Source: Ilyomonas sp965214235 (GTDB lineage: Bacteria; Bacteroidota; Bacteroidia; Chitinophagales; Chitinophagaceae). From it: a stretch of 64,000 bases of DNA. Made by a program: the position numbers and the translations under genes. Shown piece by piece: positions 36,421 to 45,106 of this stretch. The stretch spans positions 1,426,001-1,490,000 of the forward strand of contig CBDCBH010000003.1 in NCBI GenBank assembly GCA_965214235.1. Reading direction: 5' to 3'. The notes below the pieces were generated by a model. It did no database searches and was not told the origin of the DNA. It saw only the letters and a program-made list of their open reading frames with translations. Within the stretch, counting starts at the first letter, position 1. Every line of letters begins with the position of its first letter.

Positions 36421-36531
36421 ATGAAAGACACTTTACTAAAAGTTGAAAAACAATTATTGGTGGAGAACTATTTGGTCGACGAGGGCAACTTTATTACAAC
36501 AAAAAGTATAATCTGCTATCTAAGTAAATGA
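36421..36531 (+). CDS. Tiny 36-aa ORF overlapping the Crp-family start
   Basis: Reads MKDTLLKVEKQLLVENYLV and ends LSK; its TGA overlaps the next ATG as ATGA. The overlap suggests translational coupling or a leader peptide. Too short for a family call. Confidence 0.35.
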   Translation: MKDTLLKVEKQLLVENYLVDEGNFITTKSIICYLSK

Positions 36532-37115
36532 ACATACAATCTCTCTATGAAAACATAAATGCTAAAATCTCAATTTCATTGGTTGAGTTTGAATTGTTTG
36601 CCGATTGTTTCAAAGCCAAATCCATTAGAAAAAAGGGGAAATTAATTGAAGAAGGAAAATCAAACAATAAATTATTTTTTGTTGAAAAAGGTCTTTTGTA
36701 TTCCTACAAACAACTTGACAATGATGCAACGCAGGTAATACAATTTGCAAAAGAAAATTATTGGATTTCTGATTTATATAGTTTCCTTTCTGCTTCAAAA
36801 GCATTATTTACACTTTTGACATTGGAAGATTGCGAGGTTTGGGAAATTTCAAAAACTGACCTTGATAAAATTTGTAATCAACATCACCTGGTGGAAACAT
36901 TTTACAGGTTGAATATTCAAAATGCTTATGTAAGTACACTACTACGTTTGTCCAACGTTTATTCTGCCAATGCAGAAGAAAAATATAATGAAATCAGAAA
37001 CGTCCAGCCGGATTTGTTACAACGGGTACCTCAATATCTCATAGCCTCTTATTTAGGCATTTTGCCCTCCTCACTAAGCCGTATCAGGAATAAAAATAAA
37101 AAAAGAATTTCTTAG
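36528..37115 (+). CDS. Crp/Fnr-family regulator (cassette C2)
   Basis: 195 aa with an N-terminal cNMP-binding-like fold (LIEEGKSNNKLFFVEKGLLY) and a C-terminal HTH (LQRVPQYLIASYLGILPSSLSRI). Same class as the regulators at 7.9 and 39.3 kb, but clearly different in sequence. It opens a run of five same-direction genes inside one cassette and may regulate them. Confidence 0.82.
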   Translation: MNIQSLYENINAKISISLVEFELFADCFKAKSIRKKGKLIEEGKSNNKLFFVEKGLLYSYKQLDNDATQVIQFAKENYWISDLYSFLSASKALFTLLTLEDCEVWEISKTDLDKICNQHHLVETFYRLNIQNAYVSTLLRLSNVYSANAEEKYNEIRNVQPDLLQRVPQYLIASYLGILPSSLSRIRNKNKKRIS

Positions 37116-37180
37116 CATAGGCTAACTGCTAATGAATTTTTATTGCTCTTATTTTGCATAATTAAGTAAAAAAATAAGCA

Positions 37181-37780
37181 ATGAGACAAATACTTCTAAT
37201 TGTTCCAACTGTAATAATGGCAATGACTGGTTTTGTCCAAAGCAGCAAACATCCAGTGGAACAATTAAACATAAACAATTTCCATCTTGTAGATTTTGTT
37301 GGCTGGAATACCAACATGGAAGTTTTAGCACACTACCATACCAGCGACGTGAAAGTATTTGGTGCCGGATGGAAAACTGTAGGTATGAAAGACCATGAAG
37401 CGGCGATGGAAGAATCTATCAAAAAAATGCCTGATGCCAAAGTGGTACAGCATACACCCAATGTAGCTAAAGGAGAATGGACCGGCGTTGTTGGCAGGTC
37501 ACCCCAGTTTAATATGGCTACAATTGTAAAATGGAAGAATGGCAAAATTGATTATGAATACTTATTTTATAAACAACTATCTGTTGCGGAAGCAGCATCA
37601 ATAAATCCTTCTGCTAAACCAATTGTAAATTTTGTAAGTCCTGATGATAAAGAATTAGCAGTTGAAGTGAATGTGCAACCGGGTTGGAGTTGTATTATGG
37701 ATGAAGTGAATAATATTCGCACATCATACTTTATAAAAACGGTTGGAGGGAAAGAGGTAGAAAGGCTGGTATTTCAATAA
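37181..37780 (+). CDS. Exported SnoaL/NTF2-like protein (cassette C2)
   Basis: 199 aa with a signal peptide (about 1-20). The first half follows the polyketide cyclase SnoaL-like pattern (NMEVLAHYHTSDVKVFGAGW, AAMEESIKKMPDAK, GEWTGVVGRS, IVKWKNGKIDYEYLFYKQ). Usually such domains are enzymes or binding proteins of unclear substrate. A promoter-like TTATTTTGC lies upstream near 37150. Confidence 0.65.
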   Translation: MRQILLIVPTVIMAMTGFVQSSKHPVEQLNINNFHLVDFVGWNTNMEVLAHYHTSDVKVFGAGWKTVGMKDHEAAMEESIKKMPDAKVVQHTPNVAKGEWTGVVGRSPQFNMATIVKWKNGKIDYEYLFYKQLSVAEAASINPSAKPIVNFVSPDDKELAVEVNVQPGWSCIMDEVNNIRTSYFIKTVGGKEVERLVFQ

Positions 37781-37813
37781 CCATATTATTTATTAAAACT
37801 AAAAGATACAATT

Positions 37814-38143
37814 ATGACGACAATCGATAGCAATAAAAAAATCTGCACGCTTATTAATGTTTTCACAGCAGAGCCTGAAAAACAAAAAGAACTGTTTGAA
37901 AATCTTAAAGAAGCAAGTGAAAAAGTTATGAGTGAAACGCCCGGCTATATTTCGGCAAATATTCACCTTGGTGACGATGGCAAGACGGTGACTAATTATG
38001 CTCAATGGGCTTCATTAGAGGACTATAAAAAAATATTTACCGACCCGCAAGTGAAAACGCACATGGATAAAGCTGCAGCGCTTGCCATTGATTTTAAGCC
38101 TGTAACTTACACCACTATTTGTACTGACAATAAAAATGATTAA
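37814..38143 (+). CDS. Antibiotic biosynthesis monooxygenase-like (ABM) protein (cassette C2)
   Basis: 109 aa, one ABM ferredoxin-like domain: CTLINVFTAEPEKQKELFEN, then ETPGYISANIHLGDDGKTVTNYAQW. These small dimers are quinol or heme-type monooxygenases or stress proteins. Its 3' end overlaps the EVE-domain gene by 8 bases. Confidence 0.8.
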   Translation: MTTIDSNKKICTLINVFTAEPEKQKELFENLKEASEKVMSETPGYISANIHLGDDGKTVTNYAQWASLEDYKKIFTDPQVKTHMDKAAALAIDFKPVTYTTICTDNKND

Positions 38144-38549
38144 ATATTTTATTATTTGTGCAAGCCGTGACCATGTTACAAAAGGAGTGAAAGGTGGTTT
38201 CGCACAGGCTGGGCATGGCAGAAAAGATTTGATGAGCAAGCCTTCAAAAGGTGATTGGATTGTATTTTATTCATCGAAGGATAACTTTGAAAACGGTAAA
38301 TCACTGCAAAAATTTACTGCCATTGGGCAAGTGGTTGATGAAGAACCTTATCAACCTGATACTAAAGAAAATTTTAAACCGTACCGGCGAAATGTAGCAT
38401 TTAAAAAAGTGAAGGAAACAGAAATCCGACCTTTACTTGAACAACTAACTTTTATAAAAAATAAAAAAAGTTGGGGCTTTTACCTTATTAGCGGCTTTCG
38501 TGAAATTTCGAAAGAAGACTTTAACGTTGTAAAAAGTGCAATGAAGTAA
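38136..38549 (+). CDS. EVE-domain protein (cassette C2)
   Basis: 137 aa, matching the UPF0310/EVE type: KYFIICASRDHVTKGVKGGFAQ with the start of the fold, KGDWIVFYSS, FTAIGQVVDEEPYQ and WGFYLISGF. EVE/PUA-like domains bind modified bases in nucleic acids and are frequent beside restriction systems. Here it is a cassette gene. Confidence 0.82.
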   Translation: MIKYFIICASRDHVTKGVKGGFAQAGHGRKDLMSKPSKGDWIVFYSSKDNFENGKSLQKFTAIGQVVDEEPYQPDTKENFKPYRRNVAFKKVKETEIRPLLEQLTFIKNKKSWGFYLISGFREISKEDFNVVKSAMK

Positions 38550-38661
38550 AGTTGAATGAATATTAGCATTTATTACGTTCTTTCATTTGCAGGTTTTACT
38601 TATCTCTTACATACTGCTGTTATAAAACGATTGTTTCCTTGGACAAATAAAAAACTAAATT

Positions 38662-39069
38662 ATGAACTTAGCATCAATTCGCATTATTACTGCGAACATC
38701 AAAGATTTGGTAAACTTTTACGAACAGGTTACCGGACAGCCGTTAATACAATATACCCCGGACTTTGCCGAACTGCAAACCAGTTCAGCAACTTTGGCAA
38801 TTGGCAGTACAAACACTTTACAATTCTGAGGAGATGAAGTTGCAAAAGCAGCTCAAAATCGTACCGCAATTATAGAATTTAGAGTAGATGATGTAGAGCA
38901 GGACTACAAGCGGCTATCAGTTTTTCTTCAACCTTATATTGTACAAAAGCCCACAACAATACCTTGGGGAAATAAATCTCTTTTATTCCGAGACCCGGAT
39001 AGGAACCTGGTTAACTTATTTAGGCCTGTTGCACCAGAAGCAGTAAAAAAGTTTGGTGACCAAAAATAA
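38662..39069 (+). pseudogene. VOC (glyoxalase-like) gene with one in-frame stop (cassette C2)
   Basis: A full-length VOC frame starts MNLASIRIITANIKDLVNFY and ends LFRPVAPEAVKKFGDQK, but codon 56 is TGA (38827-38829) between TNTLQF and GDEVAKAA. Everything else reads as an intact ~135-aa VOC protein (WGNKSLLFRDPDRNLVNLF). It is a recent nonsense mutation or a sequencing error. Substrates of the family include fosfomycin, bleomycin and glyoxal adducts; none can be assigned. Confidence 0.8.
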
Positions 39070-39070
39070 G

Positions 39071-39277
39071 CACTGCCGCCAACATGGGGTTTGGCAATAG
39101 CAGGGCTGGACGTTGGTAGGTTCGGCTGTAGTCCCGCTATCAGCTTTGGTTCCAGCCTGACTTTAGTAATTTGGCTTTTACTTCTTATCTTCAACATTCG
39201 TTTTTCAATCGACTTCGGTTATGGGCTGGACGTTATAAAATCCCCTGTCCTCGCCAAGCCCTGTTCGTTAGCTGCGA
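39071..39277 (+). repeat. attC-like site 3
   Basis: Left arm CACTGCCGCCAAC ends at 39083; crossover G at 39267. Inner pairing: TTTGGC with GCCAAG and AGGG with CCTG-type arm. CACTGCCGCCAA pairs with the C2 start (TTGGTGGCAATG) allowing two G-T pairs. Confidence 0.82.
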
Positions 39278-39282
39278 TTTAA

Positions 39283-39852
39283 ATGAAAGACTTTATTACC
39301 AAATTAGTAAAACTTGACGAAACCGAATTAGAAACTTTTCTTTCATATGGACATAATAGAACGATTGACGCAAAAATTATTTTCATAAGTGAAGGTGAAA
39401 TATTCGACCGATTATTTTTTATTCATTCTGGTATTATTAGGTCTTTCAGATTAATTGATGGTAATGATTATTCTTTTTTCTTTTATGCAGACAATGAGAT
39501 TGCAATTGACTATGAAAGTTATTTGCTAAACATTCCAACCCCTCTATTCTTTGAAACACTTACAGAATATATTGTTACTGAATTTAAAAAGTCTGTTCTC
39601 GAGTCCTTATTTGAAAAAATTCCAAGGCTTGAAAAGCTGGGTCGGATAATAGCTGAACAATCCTATTTAAATGTTCATGAAAGACTTAAACAATTTCAAA
39701 CCGACGATTTAGAAACACGTTATCTAAAACTCATAAATAGAAACCCGTATTTATTTCAGAGAGTTCCGCTATATCAAATTGCAAGTTATTTAGGAGTAAA
39801 AGCACAAAGTCTATCAAGAATAAGAGCAAAGATTGCAAATAGCAAAAGTTAA
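39283..39852 (+). CDS. Crp/Fnr-family regulator (cassette C3)
   Basis: 189 aa with cNMP-binding-like fold (IIFISEGEIFDRLFFIHSG) and HTH (FQRVPLYQIASYLGVKAQSL). Starts only 15 bases after the cassette boundary. It is followed after 58 bases by a 2TM protein, its likely target or partner. Confidence 0.82.
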   Translation: MKDFITKLVKLDETELETFLSYGHNRTIDAKIIFISEGEIFDRLFFIHSGIIRSFRLIDGNDYSFFFYADNEIAIDYESYLLNIPTPLFFETLTEYIVTEFKKSVLESLFEKIPRLEKLGRIIAEQSYLNVHERLKQFQTDDLETRYLKLINRNPYLFQRVPLYQIASYLGVKAQSLSRIRAKIANSKS

Positions 39853-39910
39853 CCTATGTGAATTTTTATTTTAATTTTAGTTGGCAATTTCGTTTTATAA
39901 AAAAACTTTT

Positions 39911-40189
39911 ATGAACAACTTAATTGAACAAAAGATAATCGAACAAGCAAAACGCAGAATTGGTTTTAGAATTCATTTTGCAGTGTATGCAGCAGTTATT
40001 ATACTTAACTGGGTTTCATGGGCTGTTACTTTTAATAATTATCCTAACATAAAATGGATTTTGATCTGGCCTGTATATGCAACACTGGGTTGGGGTATTG
40101 GTATAATTATACACTACTTGACAGTTTTCCATACAGACAAATTGTTTTCTGTTGACAAAGAAGTGGAAAGAATAAAAAACCGCAGTTAA
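39911..40189 (+). CDS. 2TM-domain membrane protein (cassette C3)
   Basis: 92 aa from the ATG at 39911. Basic amphipathic start (QAKRRIGFRIHFAVY), two membrane helices and an intervening NNYPNIKWILIWPVYATLGW, matching the 2TM domain often found near histidine kinases or sensors in Bacteroidetes. The stop codon lies inside the left arm of attC-like site 4. Confidence 0.75.
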   Translation: MNNLIEQKIIEQAKRRIGFRIHFAVYAAVIILNWVSWAVTFNNYPNIKWILIWPVYATLGWGIGIIIHYLTVFHTDKLFSVDKEVERIKNRS

Positions 40190-40382
40190 CAATAGGTTTG
40201 GCAATAGGCTGGCTGACTTGGTAACAATCGGCTATAAATCAATATCAGCAACAGTTTCAGCAGGAAGTTAGTAATTTAGCTTTTAGTTGTTACCTTCATC
40301 ATCAGTAATTTTATTGAGCTACGGTTCCGGGCTGGACGTTATAAATTCCAGCACAGCAGCAAGCCCTAACGTTGGCTGCTAC
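40180..40382 (+). repeat. attC-like site 4
   Basis: Left arm CCGCAGTTAAC ends at 40190; crossover G at 40371. CCGCAGTTAA pairs with the C3 start TTAGCTGCG with one mismatch. Inner arms GGCTGG and CCAGC pair. Confidence 0.82.
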
Positions 40383-40409
40383 TTTAATTGACACCTCAAA
40401 ATAATTAAG

Positions 40410-41066
40410 ATGCAAAACAAAAACGTAAACATTTATATTATTCTGCTACCAATATTTTTTTTAGCTAGTTTGATGACAATTGCTTTGATAAACTATCCTA
40501 TTATTTTTGATAAAGCAAAACTGACAGTTATTACTGTATTTGCTGCAATCATTGTTTATGTCTTGATTTGGGCATTTATTAAACCGGACAATTTTTCAAA
40601 AATCGGTGGGCTGATAATCGGCTTTTTATTTGTTGTAAATATTTCAATGGAGGAATTCATTAGCTGGGGGACACATACTTCGACACTGGTTTCAACCTTA
40701 ACAATGATGTTCTTAATTTTTACTTCCTTTTCAATTATAAGTGCATTCAAAACACTTCAAACACACAGTATTCTAAAAGGGATCAAAAGCAGTTTTATAA
40801 GCGCGCTTTTAGGGACAATAATTGCTCTTTGCTTTGGATTTTTAATTGATTATGTTTTTTCGGACAAAATGGTTTCTGTTCTTAAAAATTATCCTGGCTA
40901 CAATGATTATAGTAATCCAAAAGCCTTCACTTTTTTTAATTCGTTTGACAATGCTTCAAATCATATAATTATTGCGCCTATTGTTTCTTCAATCATGGGC
41001 TTATTAGGTGGTGCAGTTGCCTTAATTATTTTACAACTAAGAAAAAACAAACAAACAGCATTATAA
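40410..41066 (+). CDS. Multi-spanning membrane protein, unknown (cassette C4)
   Basis: 218 aa, about six membrane helices, strongly hydrophobic with a short basic end (LRKNKQTAL). Two halves show comparable hydrophobic spacing, but no family is evident. Only gene in C4. Confidence 0.6.
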   Translation: MQNKNVNIYIILLPIFFLASLMTIALINYPIIFDKAKLTVITVFAAIIVYVLIWAFIKPDNFSKIGGLIIGFLFVVNISMEEFISWGTHTSTLVSTLTMMFLIFTSFSIISAFKTLQTHSILKGIKSSFISALLGTIIALCFGFLIDYVFSDKMVSVLKNYPGYNDYSNPKAFTFFNSFDNASNHIIIAPIVSSIMGLLGGAVALIILQLRKNKQTAL

Positions 41067-41079
41067 TTAAGACGACAAA

Positions 41080-41224
41080 GCAGCAGCCAACAAATGTGTT
41101 TATAAAACTGTGGCTGGACGTTAAGCCTTCGCCTTTAAATCATTATTTTGCTTTTGTGGTTAATTGAAACTGACGGTTTCCAATTGCCACAACTTCATAA
41201 ACACTTTTCCGTTACAGGTAAGCG
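41080..41224 (+). repeat. attC-like site 5 (short form, 145 bp)
   Basis: Left arm GCAGCAGCCAAC ends at 41091; crossover G at 41211. Inner arms TGTTTAT/ATAAACA and GTGGC/GCCAC pair perfectly although they differ in sequence from the TTTGGC/GCCAAG arms of other sites. The left arm matches the C4 start TTGGCTGCTACTTT with one mismatch in 14. Confidence 0.85.
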
Positions 41225-41369
41225 TATCGCGACCTTCCCCTAAACTACAAGCAGGACTAGAAAAAGACAATTTCTCAAAATATATTTCACTCTGACTGTG
41301 ATATTTTAGCTTGTTGTGCGTATAATTAAAAAACAACAATCAACATAGTAAATGTAACAATTAGAGAGA

Positions 41370-41879
41370 ATGACTAAAAATTTTAAGCCCAACCTTTTCC
41401 TTTTAGTCATTGAAACTAATAAAGGCATCATTTATAAAGTGGCTAATACATATTGTAAAGACACCGAAGATAGAAAAGACCTTGTGCAGGATATTGTTCT
41501 GAAATTATGGAAATCATTTGATAGCTATGACGAACATTTTAAGCATTCAACTTGGATTTACCGAATTGCTTTGAATACTGCTATTTCATTTTATAGAAAG
41601 GAAAGAACAAGAAAAGAAATTACTAACCCGTTTTCTGAAAGCTTATTCAATGTAGCCAATTTTAGAGATGACAAACAAATAGCGGAAAGTACCTTTTTTT
41701 TAAACCGGTTTATTTCAGAATTGAAAGAGTTAGACAAAGCATTAATGTTACTTTACTTGGAAGAAAAAAGTCATAAAGAGATGGCGGAAATCATTGGTAT
41801 TACCGAAACCAATGTGGCAACTAAAATTGGAAGAATAAAAAACATTTTAAAACAACGGTTTTCACAAAGCACAACTTAA
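41370..41879 (+). CDS. ECF-type RNA polymerase sigma factor (cassette C5)
   Basis: 169 aa with sigma region 2 (DLVQDIVLKLWKSFDSYDE; STWIYRIALNTAISFYRK) and region 4 (LEEKSHKEMAEIIGITETNV). It sits 5 bases before a membrane protein gene, the usual place for a cognate anti-sigma factor. A sigma factor inside a mobile cassette is unusual. Confidence 0.9.
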   Translation: MTKNFKPNLFLLVIETNKGIIYKVANTYCKDTEDRKDLVQDIVLKLWKSFDSYDEHFKHSTWIYRIALNTAISFYRKERTRKEITNPFSESLFNVANFRDDKQIAESTFFLNRFISELKELDKALMLLYLEEKSHKEMAEIIGITETNVATKIGRIKNILKQRFSQSTT

Positions 41880-41884
41880 ATATT

Positions 41885-42547
41885 ATGGAAGAAACAAATT
41901 TTGTTCTTTTATGGAAAGAACAGTACGAAAAAATTGACCAGTCATTGGTAATTAACAAGCAACTTCTAAAAGAAGTAATTAGTCAAAAAGCTGAATCAGC
42001 CTTACAATCTTTAATTAGATTCAAAACAAGAGGTATTGTTGCTGCGGTTATCTATTTAATTTTATTAGGCATAGTTCTATTCTATGCAATTTCACATTAT
42101 TCTTCTTCGGCAAATTATTTTATCCTTTCTATGATTGCAATATTTCTAATCAATGTAAAAGCTTTATACGACTACATTAAACATTTAGTTTGGACAAATA
42201 ACATTGATTATAACGGAAGTATTACAGAGATACAGCAAAAATTAACCAAACTACAATTATCTATCTTACGACACAGTCGTTTTATGGTTTTTCAATTCCC
42301 CTTTTGGACAACATTTTACTTGAGCGACAAATGGTTTCCGCATTCTGTAAGTTGGGGTTATATTATCTTCCAATTTTTACTGACTGCTTCATTTACATTC
42401 TTGGCTTATTGGCTATACAAAAATCAGACAATGGAGAACGCAAATAAAAAATGGGTAAAGACCTTAATTGAAGGTTCAGGCGGAAAATCTATTATAAAAG
42501 CAATTGCGTTTTACAAAGAACTTGAAACGTTCAAACAAGTTAGCTAA
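41885..42547 (+). CDS. Membrane protein paired with the ECF sigma factor (cassette C5)
   Basis: 220 aa with a soluble N-terminal region of about 55 residues and four membrane helices in two pairs (about 56-75, 80-98, 140-158, 163-180). The soluble N-terminus before the first helix would suit binding of a sigma factor, but no anti-sigma motif is seen. The function is inferred from adjacency only. Confidence 0.65.
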   Translation: MEETNFVLLWKEQYEKIDQSLVINKQLLKEVISQKAESALQSLIRFKTRGIVAAVIYLILLGIVLFYAISHYSSSANYFILSMIAIFLINVKALYDYIKHLVWTNNIDYNGSITEIQQKLTKLQLSILRHSRFMVFQFPFWTTFYLSDKWFPHSVSWGYIIFQFLLTASFTFLAYWLYKNQTMENANKKWVKTLIEGSGGKSIIKAIAFYKELETFKQVS

Positions 42548-42560
42548 AGACAAGTGAGAA

Positions 42561-42700
42561 CGCCTGCCTGTAACATGGGGTTTGGCGTTATTGGGGCAGG
42601 GCGTTGTAACATCAACTTCAGCAACATGGCATCTTCAGCTCGAGCTTGACGTTTTTCAAACTCCCCAACATCGCCAAGCTCTTTTCCGTTAGCGTTAATT
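42561..42700 (+). repeat. attC-like site 6 (short form, 140 bp)
   Basis: Left arm CGCCTGCCTGTAAC ends at 42574; crossover G at 42688. Pairs with the C5 start TTACAGGTAAGCG with two G-T-type mismatches. Inner arms GTTTGGC/GCCAAGC and TTGGGG/CCCCAA pair. Confidence 0.85.
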
Positions 42701-42719
42701 TATCGCCACTCAACTCCAA

Positions 42720-44246
42720 ATGACAAAAAAGACAATCATATTAACCTGCTTTGTTGTTGCAAAGTTTTTGTTACAGTATTTTTTATATAATCCTGCTTAT
42801 GATTTGCAAAGAGACGAGTATCTGTATCTTGACCAGGCAAATCATTTAGCCTGGGGATATTTATCAGTTCCTCCACTTACTTCCTGGATTTCCGCTGTCA
42901 TTGCTTATTTTGGTAATACTATTTTTTGGGTAAGATTTTTCCCTGCGTCGTTTGGTGCACTAACCATTATAATAGTATGGAAAGCTATTGAAGAATTAAA
43001 AGGAACGCTATTCGCATTTATGTTAGGCGCAACGTGTATTTTATTTTCCTGCCTTTTAAGGTTAAACATGCTTTATCAGCCAAATTCATTAGATGTTTTA
43101 AGCTGGACAGCTTTTTATTTCATTCTTATTAAATATATCAACACCAAAAAAACAAAATGGCTTTTTATTGGCGCAATTATTTTTGCAATCGGTTTTTTAA
43201 ACAAATACAATTTAGTTTTTTTATTGCTTGGTCTTTTTACTGCCGTTTTACTATCTAGGCAGCGCAGACTTTTTGCAACAAAAGAATTTATTCTTTCTGT
43301 TTTATTGGTGCTGGTACTTGTTCTGCCAAATTTATTATGGCAATGCAATAATGGTTTTCCAGTCTATTACCACATGAAAGAGTTGACAGAAACACAACTG
43401 GTAAACGTAAACAGGTTTGATTTTTTTAAAGATCAGTTACTTTATTTTATCGGCTCTGTTATAGTTATCCTTTCAGCTATTTATGCACTGCTATTTTATG
43501 CTCCTTTTAAAAAATACAAGTTGTTTGTTTTAGCGATGATTATTACGCTTGCCATTTTTGATTATTTAAGAGCAAAAGGTTATTACGCCATAGGGTTGTA
43601 CCCGATTTATATTTCATTCGGTTCAGTTTTTATTGGTGATATTCTAAAAGAAGGTTGGAAAAAACATTTACAAGTTGTCTTGATCGCCATCCCAATTTTA
43701 TTATTTATTTTCCTTTTCAACGTTTTCTTTTCAAATAAAAATCCTGACTATATTGTAAAAAATGCTAAAGCATATAAAGAACTCGGTTTACTTCGATGGG
43801 AAGATGGCAAAGACCATTCTTTGCAACAGGACAACGCAGATATGCTTGGCTGGAAACAATTGGCTTATATGGTTGACTCGATATATTTAAAGTTTCCAAA
43901 GCAAGAGCAAACACTTATTCTTTGCGACAATTATGGACAGGCAGGCGCAATAAATTACTATGCAAAAGATATTAAACATACTGCAGTTTCCTTTAGCGCA
44001 GATTACATTAATTGGTTTAATTTGAGCAAAAAATATGATAACCTTATTAGGGTAAAAGAGAATGATGAGAAAGAGGATGAATTAAAAACCTCAAGCCCTT
44101 TTTTTGACAGTGCTTTTATTGGTGGCATAGTAACAAATCCTTTGGCCAGAGAATATGGGACGACTATTTTTGTTTTTGAAAAAGCTAAGATTGATATTAG
44201 AAGCAGGATAGAAAAAGAAATTGCAAAGACCAAAAATCACCGCTAA
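42720..44246 (+). CDS. Glycosyltransferase family 39-like membrane protein (cassette C6)
   Basis: 508 aa, around ten membrane helices, with the GT39/PMT-type start: NPAYDLQRDEYLYLDQANHLAWGYLSVPPL, where the acidic residues are catalytic in ArnT-like enzymes. Uses a polyprenyl-phosphate sugar to modify lipids or proteins on the periplasmic side. Large for a cassette gene. Stop codon lies inside the arm of site 7. Confidence 0.85.
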   Translation: MTKKTIILTCFVVAKFLLQYFLYNPAYDLQRDEYLYLDQANHLAWGYLSVPPLTSWISAVIAYFGNTIFWVRFFPASFGALTIIIVWKAIEELKGTLFAFMLGATCILFSCLLRLNMLYQPNSLDVLSWTAFYFILIKYINTKKTKWLFIGAIIFAIGFLNKYNLVFLLLGLFTAVLLSRQRRLFATKEFILSVLLVLVLVLPNLLWQCNNGFPVYYHMKELTETQLVNVNRFDFFKDQLLYFIGSVIVILSAIYALLFYAPFKKYKLFVLAMIITLAIFDYLRAKGYYAIGLYPIYISFGSVFIGDILKEGWKKHLQVVLIAIPILLFIFLFNVFFSNKNPDYIVKNAKAYKELGLLRWEDGKDHSLQQDNADMLGWKQLAYMVDSIYLKFPKQEQTLILCDNYGQAGAINYYAKDIKHTAVSFSADYINWFNLSKKYDNLIRVKENDEKEDELKTSSPFFDSAFIGGIVTNPLAREYGTTIFVFEKAKIDIRSRIEKEIAKTKNHR

Positions 44247-44443
44247 CATTGCATTTGCAATAGCGTGGCTGACTGAATAAGTTCATCTACAAATTATTTA
44301 TCATCATTTGTTCCATCGGACATTATACTGTTGAGCATTTGTTGTTATCTTCATCTTTAGTAACAATATTTGGCTTTGGTTCCGGGCTTGACGAGCAATA
44401 AATACCAGCCCATCGCCAAGCCGTTTTCCGTTAGCGGTCATTG
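44238..44443 (+). repeat. attC-like site 7
   Basis: Left arm TCACCGCTAAC ends at 44247; crossover G at 44430. CGCTAA pairs with the C6 start TTAGCG. Inner arms TGGCT/AGCC and TTGC/GC-type pairs are present. Confidence 0.8.
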
Positions 44444-44495
44444 TAAAAAGACCACCCAATATAGACTAACCTATAATCAAACGTAGACTTTGACA

Positions 44496-44945
44496 ATGGA
44501 GCAAAAGCAAAACGAACAGAAATCAATCGGACAAGGTTCTACACCTTTCGCTCAAACTTATTTTCACGGGACAAAGGCAGACATAAAAATGGGCGACTTA
44601 ATCGAAGTTGGTTACAACTCAAACTATGGACAAAGAAAAAATGCAAAATATATATTTTTGTCAGCGACACTTGATGCAGCAATTTGGGGAGCAGAACTTG
44701 GATTTGGAGACGGACGGGAAAGGATTTATTTAGTAGAGCCTACGGGAAATATTGAAGATGACCCTGACTTGACAGATCAAAAATTCCCGGGAAATCCGAC
44801 CAAATCCTATCGTTCGACAGAACCATTTAAAGTTGTCGGAGAAGTTATTAATTGGCAAGGACATCCACAGGAACAAGTTAAAGTAATGAAAGACTCATTA
44901 GCAAAACTTAAAGAACAAGGTATTGAATCACTAAACGACGACTAA
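44496..44945 (+). CDS. arr: Arr-type rifamycin ADP-ribosyltransferase (cassette C7)
   Basis: 149 aa from the ATG at 44496 (a TTG two codons earlier is less likely). Recognised by FAQTYFHGTKADIKMGDLI, YIFLSATLDAAIWGAELGFG, RIYLVEPTGNIEDDPDLTD and KFPGNPTKSYRS, the conserved blocks of Arr. These enzymes transfer ADP-ribose from NAD+ to rifampicin and inactivate it. All key segments look intact. arr genes are known integron cassettes elsewhere. It is the only gene in C7. Confidence 0.92.
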   Translation: MEQKQNEQKSIGQGSTPFAQTYFHGTKADIKMGDLIEVGYNSNYGQRKNAKYIFLSATLDAAIWGAELGFGDGRERIYLVEPTGNIEDDPDLTDQKFPGNPTKSYRSTEPFKVVGEVINWQGHPQEQVKVMKDSLAKLKEQGIESLNDD

Positions 44946-44974
44946 ATTTCATTGACCAAATGACAAAAAGAACA

Positions 44975-45106
44975 ACGAACCGCCAACATGGTATTGCCAA
45001 TAGTGGAGCTGACGGAAGTAATTGAGCAATAGTAATTCTATGAAACTTTTGTGCTTTATTTAGCGGACGTTTTTCAAATTCCCCAACATCGCAAAGCCCT
45101 GTTCGT
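44975..45106 (+). repeat. attC-like site 8, left part (interrupted by IS)
   Basis: Left arm ACGAACCGCCAAC ends at 44987 and pairs with the C7 start TTAGCGGTCATTG. The site is cut by an IS at its right end (CCCTGTTCGT just before 45107); the missing terminal GTTAGCGG is found at 46803-46810, beyond the IS. Inner arms ATTGCC and CCCC-type pairs are present. Confidence 0.82.

Noticed and set aside
44490..44495. TTG start for the Arr gene
   Set aside because: The ATG six bases downstream is a normal start and gives the usual Arr N-terminus.
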